NCBI RefSeq assembly: GCF_023278565.1
Contig: NC_064681.1
Span: 3,844,001-3,908,000 of the forward strand
Reading direction: 5' to 3'
Origin: Colletotrichum lupini
Lineage: Eukaryota > Ascomycota > Sordariomycetes > Glomerellales > Glomerellaceae
Length of the DNA: 64,000 nt
Shown: positions 48,230 through 59,209 of the stretch, piece after piece
How positions within the stretch are numbered: the first letter of the stretch is position 1
How the letters are laid out: every line of letters begins with the position of its first letter
Notes under the pieces: generated by a model
What the model was told of the DNA's origin: nothing
Databases searched by the model: none
Seen by the model: the letters and a program-made list of their open reading frames with translations, nothing else
Position numbers and translations under genes: made by a program

Positions 48230-48700
48230 TTATATATTACTTATTAATAAGTACTAGATTTTATAAAACCGTATAATAGTTATATAACATATAAAACAGT
48301 GCCCTTAGGGTACAAATAACGGATCCGAGCTAATAATTAAGTAAAAACCTTATAGTAAAGAGGTTAGCTTAATTATATATATACTTAAGTAATATCTCGT
48401 AGCTAAACGACATAACCTTTTTAGATTAGGGTCGGGGCTAGAGTAAGGATTAAACGTTAAGTAGTTCTTTAAATTATTAATAACTATATAAAAATCTCTT
48501 TTTTTCCCTCGTTATTATACCCTTATATAACTAAATAAGACTTTTTAATAAAGTTAAAACTCAAGTTCTTAATCTCGTTAATAAATTAAAACTTAAATAT
48601 CCTTATATCCCTATATTTAGGGCTAAGTTAAATAAATTTAATTACCCCTCTCTCTATTAGTCCTAAAAGCTCCTTATTAATAAATTCTATAAAAAGTACT
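48230..48700 (-). pseudogene. copia reverse transcriptase remnant of the third element
   Basis: Minus-strand translation with TAG/TAA read-through shows a copia RVT_2 pattern: FINEIKN, KKSYLVI-GYNNEGKKEI, II-RTT-RLILTLAPTLI, then LRDIT-VYI. This fixes the element's class and direction. Broken by many stops; non-functional. Confidence 0.78.
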
Positions 48701-51700
48701 CTTAAGGTAATAATAATACCCTTATTACGAAGCTTAGTAACTAACTTAAGATTTACCTCTTTTTTAAATATAAAGTAAGTCGTAATTATAAAAGTATTAT
48801 TACGGCTATGTTATATTAATATTCTTTTAGTCCTCTTACTCTATAATAAAAGGTTATCGTTAATTATAATAATAATCTTATCGAGGACTTTATTTATAAT
48901 TGCGCTATTATTAATTAACTAGTTAACTATAGGGATTAATAAGTAATTAATATACTTTATTATTATAGCTAGCGGCTCGGGGTCGACCTTTTCTAAGTAC
49001 TAGGGTTTAACTATAATAGTCTAAAAGCTTATTAAGCTATAAAGTAATTCTATTACGTAAGTAGTATTATTTATTAAAACGAGCTTAAATAGGCCTTTTT
49101 ATCCCTTACCTTCTTACTAAACTTTAATATTTAACTATAATAATAAATTAATAATATAGGAAGTATTTAGTCCGTTTTAAGTAGCTAGTACCTCGCTTAC
49201 TTACTTATTAATATAAAGTCTACGGACTTCCCTTATTACTTTTTTAATTACTTTTATACGTTAAGTAATATTTAGTAACAGTAAAAATTTATTAAAAATA
49301 CGTAAAAAAGCTCTAAAAATAAGGAGTATAAGAACGAGGCTATTTAAGCTAACTATATCGTTAACTACTTTAATTACGGCCTAAAATATAGCCTCTATAC
49401 TTATTAATCAATACTTATTTTAAATAATATTATATACCCTTTTAAATACTACGTAATATTTCTTAGCCTTATTAATACTATTATAAGCTTTAATAAGTAC
49501 TTCTTTAACTTTAATAAATATAAATCTAATAAAAAATTTAAACTCTACGGCACTAAAGTTCTTATTAATATTTAGAATAATCTAATCTAGCGGACCGAGG
49601 TAAACGTTAATCTAATATAGCTAAAGAGCCTCTTATATATACTTCGTAATTATATCCGTAAAGAACTTTACTATTTAGAAAGAAGTAGTAATATTAACGA
49701 TATAAAATACTAGTTAGTTAGTACCTTTATAATCTATTAAGTATATTATATTAATTACGACTTTATAATTAAAATCGTAATTATTTTATAAAGTAAATTT
49801 AAATCGGCTAGGGGTAGTAGCATTAAGTTAATATTATTAATAAATCTTTATAAGCTTCTCGAGGGCTACGATCTCTATATTATTACTAAACTATTAAAAT
49901 AGCTTTAAAAAACGAGGAACTAAAGAGTAGCTAAAGCGCTAATATAAGCGGCGTAATTCGCTTTTTATTAAGTAGTTAGTAATAGCTTTTTTATTATTAA
50001 GGAGTAAAAACTAAGGGTATCCCTATTTATAAATAATAAGTACTATAATATCTCCCTTAACTAATAAGTTATTAATATTATTAAAATATACTCCTAGTTT
50101 ATTTATATCCCTTAAGTAGTATAAGAAAAGAGTATTAGTTAATAAGATATAAAAAGTAATATTACTAAATAGGGTATTAACGACTATAGATCTTAATAAC
50201 CTTACGGGTTTGTTATTACTAAATTAAATACCTACCTCGCTAGCTCTAGAGGTATTAAAAATAACTTCGGGTTATTATTATTATAATATAAAGAGTTAAG
50301 GGTAGCCCGTAATTAAGAATTCCGTAACGCTAGTATTAAATATAATACTTTAAAAGTCCCCTAACGAGTACCTCTTATTTAATAAAAAAGAGGTCGCTAG
50401 TTCTATAAGCTTAGTTAACTTATTAATAAAAATAGTACTAATAAAGCTATACTCTATTACCTAAGTAGCGAGGATATTTATAAGGGTTTTATTATTAATG
50501 ATAATCGTAAAATATATTATTAAAATTTAAACTTCGTTCTTATAATTATCCTTATAATTAAAGTTAAGGCTATTAGAATATTAAATTATAATATTATTAT
50601 CGTCGTTGTTATTAGTAGGGGCGGTTCCTTTATAAAAAGCGAAGAACTATAAGTATAAGCTCGGTATAAATTTCTTATTTCTTTTTTTATTATTTTTATA
50701 CTTCCTATATACCTAACGTTACTCTTTTTCTAAGTACTTAGTTAATTAATAGCCGGTCTTATAATAAACGAAATACTTTTTATCAGTAGTATTACGGCCG
50801 CGTTAACTTTACTTATTAAATCGGGTCTTTTTATTAAAGCTACTATAAGTATAGTTAGTTTAGTAAGTAGTAGGGACCTCTTTATTATAAGTACTATCTT
50901 AGAGATATTACTATTACTTATTATAATTACGCTCTCTTTTTATAATATTAATCGAAGTACTAAGCTAATAGTAAATACTAATAAATATAGGTACTAAGTT
51001 AAGTATAATAAGTTTATATTTTAATATACTATTTATATAATAAAGGAGTTAGTTATTTATATTAAAAATAGATCCCTAAGTAGCTAGCGCCTTATAAAAG
51101 ATTATAATACGGTTAATTAGTGCTTATAAAATTTATTAATTCGACTTACTTAAGTTCTTACGAACTATAGAATACTAATAGAGGTTATAAAACTTAACGA
51201 GGTAATTTTAATAGCTTATAAATAGCTTAAAGTATTCTTAAGTCCTTTAGTATATTATGTTAAAACTAAGCGGGTTAGAACTATTATTAAGTTAGTTAAA
51301 ATAAAAGTTAACGCCCTTCCTTTAAGTATATTTAAGAAAATACCGGAATAATATCGTCCGCTAATTTTTATTTATTAATATAATACTTTAAAAATCCAAA
51401 GCTTTTTATTACAAATATCGTACTTCTTACTACTATATTTATTCTTATTATTATAGAGCTTAGCGAGGTTAATTAATTAATAAGTATTAGGTATAATATT
51501 ATCTTTAGTTTTTATATTAAAGTATAGTATTTAACGGGGTAGATTTTATTATTAAGTAATAATAATTTTATTTTCTAATTCTTCTTCTTTTTCTTCTTAA
51601 AAAGGTAGTAAGTCGGTTAGTTAATAGCGAAGCTAAAGTTAGAATTTTAATTACTAAAATTAAGTAAGTTAAAGTTATATAAATTCTTTTACTATCTCTC

Positions 51701-53244
51701 TAGCTTACTAAATAAGATCGTTAATATTTATTAACTATAGGAGTAGTAAATAAAAGAAGTAAGGATCGTAATATAATATATTAAAATATTTAATATAGTT
51801 ATAATAAGCTACGATCTTTTTAAAAATCTAAGTAAAGAAGTATTAAGTATTAAGGGCACTAGCGATTTTTTCCACTATTTAACTACGATCTCTAATTATT
51901 AAATTAATACCGTTATTTATAAAAAAGTCTCTTAGCTTTTTAAAAATCGCACTTTTTATTTTTAAAAAGTCCCTTACTTCTTAGCTTTAAAAATCGGTCT
52001 TAAAGTCCTTTTATAGCTCCTCGCTTATTAAGCCGTTTTAATAATAATATCCTATTATATAAAAAATAAAAATATTAAGCTTTTTATTATTTATAAGGGC
52101 GGGTATAATATTAAATAAGCCCTATTAAGTTAGGTTAACGTAATCTTATTAATAAATTAAAATTAAATATAGTTCTATAATTTAAGAGTATAAGTAGGCT
52201 AAAGGTAATATTAACTAATCGTTAGACCCTTTTTATTTATTACTAAGGCCGGCGGTTATTATAATATATTTACGAAGTAAGTTATATAATAAAAGATTAC
52301 TATAAGATATAATTATTGTATTATAATTATAATATAACGTTAATTAGGTTAAAAAGAGTAATAAGTCGGTTATAGTAATCGTTTTAATAGTAATAAGCGG
52401 GCTACTATTACTAATTAGAAAATTCTACTCTTTTAATAAGGTATATAAATAAAAGGTTACTAAAGTTAATAAAAAGTTATAAAAAAAAAAAAGCCTTTTA
52501 TAACCGTACTTTTAATAATAAATAAAAGATTCTATGAGCTGTTAATTAGTAATTCCTTTTAGTACTTCTCGTATTTTATTTTTATTAATCTAGTCTTAGA
52601 GCTTTTATTAAGTTAAAAAGAAGTAGATTTATTAGTAATATAAAATAGATCCTTATTACTACTACTATCGAAATCTTTTCCTTTCCTTAATATCTCAAAA
52701 TACTTTGCTATTAATAAGAGATTCGTTATTAACGTACTTATAATTCCAAAAATCTTATTATTACTAAGCGCTAATATATTAGTAATTATCGGATTAATCT
52801 TTTAATAATTAATCTTTTCTTATTTATTACTTATTTAAAATAGTACTTAGTTATAATATATTTAAAATAGATTTCTCTATAAGTAATTTAATTAAAAAGA
52901 AGTTAATAATAATAATAAAGTTAGTAAAAATAATATTAATAATAAAAGCGAGGTTAATAATAATAATAAAGTAGTTAATTTTTTTATAATAATAGTCTTA
53001 GTAAAAGAGATCGTACGTAATAAAGCGCGCTCTTAACGGCCTATAATTAGTTAATTAGTTATTAACTAGTAGTAATAAAAAAGAGCTAAAGTAATATAAA
53101 CTAAGCTACTTATTATTAATTAAATAAATAAAACTAAGTTAATAAGTTAAAATAGCTAGCGAGGTAGGTCGAGGCTATCTCTTTTATAGTTATATCCTTA
53201 CTAACTTACGGTAGAAATATATATATAATTTAACTACTAATTAG

Positions 53245-53469
53245 TATTAGTATATACGTAAGTAGGTTAGACCTTTTAGTTATAACTAGGTTAATAAGTT
53301 AGTATAGGTTTATTGCGTATATATAGGAGGGGAAGATCGTGGGCAGAGCCCGCGGTCCCTCAGTAAGTATAAGTAGGTAGAAGGGTCCGTCTGCACGGGC
53401 CCAGACTGCCTACCTACCACCCCTACCTAACTACCTAATAGGGCCCCTTTTCTGTCTCGTAATCCAACA
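53245..53469 (-). repeat. right LTR (5' LTR on the coding strand) of the third copia element
   Basis: 225 bp, ending CAACA directly before the target duplication gcatt. Its outer half is nearly unmutated. On the coding (minus) strand it contains TATATATA followed by AATAAA, likely the LTR promoter and polyadenylation signals. Confidence 0.93.
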
Positions 53470-53589
53470 GCATTGAGGCCATTTTGACTCCGCAAAGCTA
53501 GCAGAATTACAATCATCTTATCAATCCCTTCATTTCATTGCCTATCACATGTCTCTCCTCTCAACAATAACATTTCATTCACGATAAAG

Positions 53590-55221
53590 ATGTCGTCTTC
53601 CTCTCAATACTTAGAGGGGAAGAATAATCATCAAGAAGATGGAAACACCCTTCTACGTTACCAAGCTCACGTTCAACCACCTCCGGGCGACGACCACCTG
53701 CAAGCACTCCGCGGTACGAGGCTGCCGGCCACTTTCGACAGAACATGGATGTCGGCATGCGTGATTCATGGCATCCGTCACAACGAGGCGTTTGCCATGT
53801 CAGAGCCAGTCCGCAAGCTCTGCTTGGATTCAGATGATAGGTCGTTCGCCCGTGCCCGCAACGCCCGACTGATCATGAGTAACATCATCCCGGACATGAC
53901 GTCCGATGATGAGAAGCCTTATTGTATTTGGTACTTAGACATTGCTAGCGAGGATACCTACCGAGCATTGTCGACGCACTACCCCGATTTGCGATATCTT
54001 GTTGGGCGGGCCTGTGCAGTCGCCGGGTACGACGATCTATACAGCGAGCTTGGTCTTCTCCCCGAAGTCTCTGTTGCCGAGGAAGCTAGGGACAACATCT
54101 CGAAAAAAGGATCCAAGATCATATTTGACAATATCATGCGCCAACCTGTCTGTTACGCCATTCTCAGCGACTACACCCGTTCAAGCAACTCAAACAACCC
54201 GTTGTCACCCGCCTTCATGAACGGCGACACGGCAGTCCGGTCCTCCTTGGATGTTCGAGTTGGGCTAAAAGATTACAAGGACTGGGGAAAACATTACTTC
54301 AACATCACTGAGGACTTCAATATTGATGAGTCTTCATCAAAGACAACCAACGTTGAGGAACTGGCTCCCGAGAACATCGCGCTCTTTTACACCCCCATTG
54401 TCTCGCACTTACCGACTGCCAATAAGGACGCCTTGATCCTCATGGCTGCATATGAGGGCAACATAGAGCGCTATGTACGCCTCCGCCGGCCGAGGATGCT
54501 TCACGACGAACAAGCGGCCGTCATCCGCGGCATCTACCACAACACCACCTTTGCCAAGTGGTGGTCTCTCCAGAAAATAGACTATGGCGACTATGCGATC
54601 AAGACAGCCATCCTCGCCCGATTCATCATGGTCAACGATTTGTCACATATCGCACCCTACAACTCGCCTGAAGCCGCTATGCCACATCTGATATGGTGGC
54701 CATTGCTCCCTGCCGAGGTGACATTGAAAGAACTGGTCCGCCGTCGGCCTGATATGCATTTGCAAGTCGCTATGACATGCATCGCGGGCGACTACAGAGA
54801 CCTCTGGGACGAACTTGCGCCAAAGCCATGCTCAGAGCTCCCGAACCAGGCAACACAGAAGGAGGAACGAAGTCCAAGGTTTCCGCAAAGCCCGAGATAC
54901 CCAGACAGCCCCAACCGAAACTATTACGTTGAATACCTCGAGACGAGAGCCAGGGATCTGGGTATGAAGCCCATCGATCTACCGCGGACATGTTCTGAGT
55001 GCGAGGATGCGGCCGTCCGCGATAAAGAGCCTACGACAACCTTTCTTGACCCTTGGATAATTGCTTGTAGGTACGCGATCGTGGACTCTAATCCTGACGA
55101 GTGCTACTACTGGGGCGTGGGGGGACAGCCCAATGCCACCAGTTGGGAGCTGTGTATTTGCGCGAGTGAAGAGATGAGGCAGGAGGCAAGAGATGAGGAG
55201 GGTCTAGTATTGTATCAATAG
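53590..55221 (+). CDS. uncharacterised fungal protein with an internal duplication
   Basis: The single exon encodes 543 residues. I do not recognise a named domain. Two clearly related modules are visible: about residues 56-157 (VIHGIRHNEAFAM, ARLIMSNI, HYPDLRYLVGRACAVAGYDDLYSEL) and about 308-410 (VIRGIYHNTTFAKWW, ARFIMVND, RRPDMHLQVAMTCIAGDYRDLWDEL). Between them lies an ankyrin-like helical segment (ALILMAAYEGNIERYVRL). A third, shorter related segment may sit near residues 480-530. There is no signal peptide or membrane segment, so it is probably cytosolic or nuclear. Similar proteins of unknown function occur widely in filamentous ascomycetes, as far as I recall. The right LTR of the copia element ends only 120 bp before the ATG; the leader between them is pyrimidine-rich and looks native. 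Confidence 0.75.
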   Translation: MSSSSQYLEGKNNHQEDGNTLLRYQAHVQPPPGDDHLQALRGTRLPATFDRTWMSACVIHGIRHNEAFAMSEPVRKLCLDSDDRSFARARNARLIMSNIIPDMTSDDEKPYCIWYLDIASEDTYRALSTHYPDLRYLVGRACAVAGYDDLYSELGLLPEVSVAEEARDNISKKGSKIIFDNIMRQPVCYAILSDYTRSSNSNNPLSPAFMNGDTAVRSSLDVRVGLKDYKDWGKHYFNITEDFNIDESSSKTTNVEELAPENIALFYTPIVSHLPTANKDALILMAAYEGNIERYVRLRRPRMLHDEQAAVIRGIYHNTTFAKWWSLQKIDYGDYAIKTAILARFIMVNDLSHIAPYNSPEAAMPHLIWWPLLPAEVTLKELVRRRPDMHLQVAMTCIAGDYRDLWDELAPKPCSELPNQATQKEERSPRFPQSPRYPDSPNRNYYVEYLETRARDLGMKPIDLPRTCSECEDAAVRDKEPTTTFLDPWIIACRYAIVDSNPDECYYWGVGGQPNATSWELCICASEEMRQEARDEEGLVLYQ

Positions 55222-55339
55222 AAATTCGGTATCCCCAACGCCTCTTCTCGGCATTACGTCCGTCCACTACAGTGATTCGGACAGAACCTGTGACCGTCTC
55301 TCGATAAATGTGACAATGATGCGGCATTCTGTCACTTCA

Positions 55340-55681
55340 TCATTGAACATAATTTCTGTCCTCAACTCCACTCCCTTCTCCACTGGCATCCTCAGCGACT
55401 GCTTCAGCATCCTCATTGACACCATCCTCGGCACTATCCTCAACAACATCTTCAGGACCATCCTCAGCACCATTCTCAACACCATCCCCGGTAGCGCTGG
55501 CATCATCTTCATTACTGTCTCTAGCATGCCCTCGACTATGAAAATTGGACCACTCCTCGACAATGTCAAAGGTCTTCGGCGGAGCTCGAGACATTTCATC
55601 AGAACGGCTCTCTTTTTCCGCGTTAATCAGCTCACGAGCACTCTCGTCGCCTTCATCTGCGGCTCTCTTCAAGCGACGCAA
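55340..55681 (-). other. acidic reading frame overlapping the 3' end of the hydrolase gene
   Basis: A 113-codon minus-strand frame overlaps the last 29 bp of the hydrolase frame in a different phase. It encodes a charged stretch (RRLKRAADEGDESARELINAE) followed by about 55 Asp/Glu-rich residues built from imperfect repeats such as GAEDGPEDVVEDSAEDG. It could be a C-terminal exon of the hydrolase gene reached by an unrecognised splice or after a frameshift, or a chance frame over a repetitive sequence. I cannot decide from sequence alone. Confidence 0.3.
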
Positions 55682-56844
55682 GATTGCGTTCGATGACTCT
55701 TCTCCAGGTTTGGCTGTCTATTGCGGTTTCGCGGGTACAGTTGAATCGCCCTCTGGCAACTCGCGGAGCACTCTGAATAATCATCTTGAGTGGTCCTCTC
55801 ACTCGCTGGTATTGGGGATCCTTGAATGACTCAACCTTGACCATATCTCTGTGGGCTCTGTAGAGGCCTGTCTCCGTGGAAGAATCAAGACTTGCTGAGT
55901 CTCGGCTGACAAATTCAGCAGATTCCTGTGGCACGTTAGCTTCAATGTTCTTGCGAGTCTCGAAGCTTTGGTTCGCAAACCTTTGACCGCAACTTGTCAA
56001 GCATGTCTTCGGGAAAATTCTCACTGGTTAGCTTTTGGATGATGTCTGTCCAATTTGTATTCAGTTCTTCAAAGAAGCAGTGAACCTCGACCTTCTGGGA
56101 TAGCTTGCCGACAGAATGCACAAAACCACGTTTCAGCTCTCGTAAGCTCTCATTTCCAGGCTTGAGTAGTGTCAGGAGCTGCGAGTCGACCGCCTTGCCA
56201 GTGTTTTCTTTGACTTGCATCTTGGCCCAATGTTCGGCTACTTCTGCCACAGGCGCACCGTTGAAGGGTGTTCCAAAGAAAAAGCAGCCTGTGATGCTTT
56301 CGTACATGTCTGGGTAGTGGAGCCGTTCACTTTCCGCGAGACACAATGCTTTCGCAATTACCAGTCCGCCCATGCTATGCCCAAGCATTACCACTGGTCT
56401 CCGGGCGCATTTCTACATTCTTTTCAGCACGAAATTCTGTCAAAGACTCTTTTCCCGTTGAGTCGATTACCTGTTCCTCTCTTCTCAAATTCAGGGCCTC
56501 GAGAAGCTCGGCTGCTAGGTTGACCATATACTGCTTCATCTTGAAACGTTTCGCGTATGCCGAGCTATATACGAAGAGCATAATGCGAGCACTAGGAAAG
56601 TCTTTGGCAAGCCCATCATCATCTTTCAGCCAATGATAGCTCTTGGAACCTTCCTTTTCGTAGAGCCAACTCTTCTCTGGGCTCGCACTGAGGCCATGAA
56701 CGGCCACAATGCTGTCGCATGCATCAACGGAATTGTACTGCTTATGACTTTTAGCTGGACTTACTCAACAGTGGGATCCGGTGGGCTTCGGAGTATATCC
56801 AGCCCCAGAGTTGGGTTTGGTGTGACTTGAGGGTTCGCAGACAT
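55653..56844 (-). CDS. SesB-type alpha/beta hydrolase (DUF676/PGAP1-like serine hydrolase)
   Basis: Four exons are proposed on the minus strand: 56844-56765, 56711-56471, 56412-55981 and 55925-55653, coding for 341 residues. The introns are 53, 58 and 55 nt with GT..AG ends (GTAAGT, GTAATC, GTTTGC), and the last has a GCTAAC branch; all junctions keep the frame. The N-terminus ends in PTVDIVAVHGL (oxyanion-loop HG at about 32-33), and the nucleophile elbow GHSMGG puts the catalytic Ser at about 120, followed by GCFFFGTPFNGAP. The C-terminal TGLYRAHRDMVKV fits the catalytic histidine region of this family. Such domains usually sit at the N-terminus of fungal NACHT/NB-ARC repeat proteins, or stand alone as effectors in NLR-linked cell-death pairs; here no NACHT domain follows. 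The likely role is lipase/esterase-type hydrolysis in the cytosol; the substrate is unknown. It is divergent from the DUF6601 gene. Confidence 0.8.
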
Positions 56845-57536
56845 GGTTCTGTATGCCCGCTTAAACCAATACTGAATCCTGCCTATGTATGTCAATCGGT
56901 AGTAGTGGAGGAACGAGAGGAGATTTTGAATGTCGCGCAAGAGAAGGCGAGGGCGGACCCAAGAAGGCTCTACTAGGTTTTAGGAAGCCTTCTCAGAGCA
57001 CGACAACATTATTCAGGCAGCTGAGCTAAGTTGTCCTTCGCAGCATGGAGTTGGAATTTGGTTGGCCAAGACTACTCGGATTACGAGACTCTCGAACAGG
57101 TGGGTTTCATTTTCTGCCTCAAAGCATGTGATTTGTCCTATTTAAGCCTTTCAGGTTGCGGATACATTCCTTTTCACTCCAATTCTTTGCGTATGTACAT
57201 GGATTGGATGTCAGCCGCACATGATAGTCCGCGCGACAATTCCTCCTTCGAGACTTTGGGGGGCGGATGAGATCAGGCTGTCCTATGAGGTCTTCCAAAA
57301 GCGAGAATGCCCCTGTAGTACCCCCATCGGTCAATGCAGGGGACCCTGCTTGGTCCTTCTGTGGCCAATGGAATGTGAGACTTCTCAGTTGTCGAGATGA
57401 CCCCTACACCCTCGAGAAAACGGGAATGATAGGTAATCGCGGGGAAAATAGTCTCTAGCAACTTGGTTCGTTTTGAAGCGGCTTCGACATCGTCGGAGCT
57501 CGCTCATTTCCCTCTGTTCTCTCTCAGGTTGACTAC
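56845..57536. other. shared divergent upstream region of the hydrolase and DUF6601 genes
   Basis: About 690 bp separates the two start codons, which face away from each other, so the promoters of both genes must lie here. No recognisable coding sequence is present and no TATA element stands out. Confidence 0.5.
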
Positions 57537-58647
57537 ATGCCATCACGGGTGTTCGCTAACAAACAGATAACGCAGATGGAGATGCCGTCAACGAAGGAAG
57601 AAGATGAAGCTCAGGTACAACACTTATCTCATGATGCCGAATGGAGGGATACAACTGACCTGGCAATGGATACTATAGCTTGCTCCCTACAAAACCCAGC
57701 TTCTGATAAAAGTATGCTCTCCAGACCAGTTGCAAAAACTCCTTCCAGTCTCCTACCGGACGGGTTCAGACAATTCTGACCTCGCTCCTGCGACACCACA
57801 CAACAGCGCCTTCCTGGAGAAAGAGCTGGGACTTGGACGTTTAGTCCAACTGAATCCGCGGCTATGGTTTGCGGGACGGCCAACCCCGACACGCCCGCTA
57901 CACTATCAACGGATGCTGGGCCGGGAGATTGTCGTAGCCGAACAGATGGATCTCCATCTCGTCTGGACGACGGGGCTCATCCACATCAAACCCATTCCAC
58001 GATTTCTGCTGGAACCCAATTTCTGGACACATTGTCTTTCTTGCCAAGGTCACCGGTGCTCACGAACCACATTGACACCCTGCGATCGCCAGAGACTTTG
58101 GAGGTGTGCCTTGGGGTTCCTGTTCTCCTACGCTGCCCTGATCTGCCACGAGAGCGACTTCTTTCTTGCGAAGGACAACCGCTTGATTCCCAAGGAAGTT
58201 GAATGGGACGACTGGAGGGAATTCGCCACGGAGCTGAGTACGCAGACCATCTACGGGCGAATCGATGAGCGCTTCTATTACGGAGAGCTGCGCCTCAGCC
58301 GGTTGAACAAGCTGCAGTATCTGGCTTCCTTCAGTTCTTACAAGCCTCCGTGGAATCGCTATGGGGATTTCTTTCACGACCAGTTCGCGTGGCTCGCCTC
58401 AACAACAGTTTATATCGCTGTGGTTCTCACAGCGATGCAAGTTGGTCTGGCTACTACACATCTTGCTGATAATGCAGCCTTTCAGTCGGCCTCTTATGGT
58501 TTTACTATCTTTTCAATTTTGGCGCCTCTCGCGACTATGGCTCTCGTTCTGGCAACCTTTTTATATATGTATGTGTCGAATTGGCTAGCGACATTGGCAT
58601 TTCGAGATCGTAGACTTGCAGACATTACACGTCTGACCCAAGTCTAA
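57537..58647 (+). CDS. DUF6601-type fungal membrane protein
   Basis: Two exons are proposed, 57537-57614 and 57679-58647, giving 348 residues. The 64-nt intron (GTACAA..TATAG) contains AACTGACC as branch and joins DEAQ to LAPYKTQLLIKV in frame. Features recalled for the family are present: LGRLVQLNPRLWFAGRP, the PLHYQRMLGREI segment, QMDLHLVW with IKPIPRFLL, CALGFLFSYAALICHESDF, and FYYGELRLSRLNKL. Two strong hydrophobic segments near the C-terminus (about residues 256-281 and 295-321) are probable membrane helices, with the large N-terminal part likely cytosolic. Function is not established. The true start could be one of the in-frame ATGs at 57576 or 57582 instead of 57537; none has an outstanding context. 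It is divergent from the SesB-type hydrolase. Confidence 0.75.
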
Positions 58648-59209
58648 TGCCGTTGGTGCTTTTTCATGTTTCAGAAGAGTCCTATGATCAACCTGGCCAC
58701 TACTGAAGATTTTCGTCCCTTAACGACCAGTAATAGATGACACGCCTTCTATCATCTGAATACCTGACACTATGCGGCCTGTGTCAGATCTTTCTTAAAC
58801 TGGGCATCCCAAGATGAGCCCACTACAATGGATTCTATGCACAAGTCAATGCTAGCCACGAACGAGATCATGGATGACCATAATTAAGACCCGCCCCAGT
58901 ACCCAAAGCTGCCGCCCTGATTTTATGCTGCCAACTGATGCGGTACCTGTGCAAATGATTTGGCTTGACCTCACAGCTCTAGCAGTCAAATGAAGTTAAT
59001 AGCATCACGGAAAAAGAAACGTTGCAGAGTAAGTTGTAAATATATATGTTTTCCATTCCAAGTAACATATTTGACGTGAAATATCTACTCGAAAGGTGGT
59101 ATTAAGTGTTTGCACCTGAGTGCTCTATATCCATATTCGCCGGCAACCATGTACTAAACCAATCGAAGAGCGTTTGTAGTTAAATTTTAATGCTAGTGAG
59201 CACAGAAAT
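58648..59209. other. gene-free interval between two converging genes
   Basis: About 0.56 kb holding the 3' regions of the DUF6601 gene and of the small secreted protein gene; no other structure is seen. Confidence 0.4.

Larger units (their letters stand above)
46559..53469 (-). mobile_element. RIP-mutated Ty1/copia LTR retrotransposon of a second family
   Basis: The 6911-bp element has 225-bp LTRs (46559-46783 and 53245-53469) running TGTTAG..CAACA at the undamaged outer ends, with a perfect target duplication gcatt at 46554-46558 and 53470-53474. Its coding strand is minus: the reverse complement of 48241-48480 reads through in-frame stops as a copia reverse transcriptase (RLILTLAPTLI, LRDIT-VYI, YPKGTVLYV), and further upstream on that strand near 48.96-49.1 kb is the linker before the RT (GLFKLVLINNTTYVIELLY). 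LTR sequence is unrelated to copies 1 and 2. All frames are broken. Low-complexity TAA-type triplets occur at 52.90-52.98 kb. Confidence 0.92.

Noticed and set aside
20970..58895. 15-bp match attaagacccgcccc shared between about 20970 and 58883
   Set aside because: A match of this length is expected about once or twice by chance in a 64-kb window.
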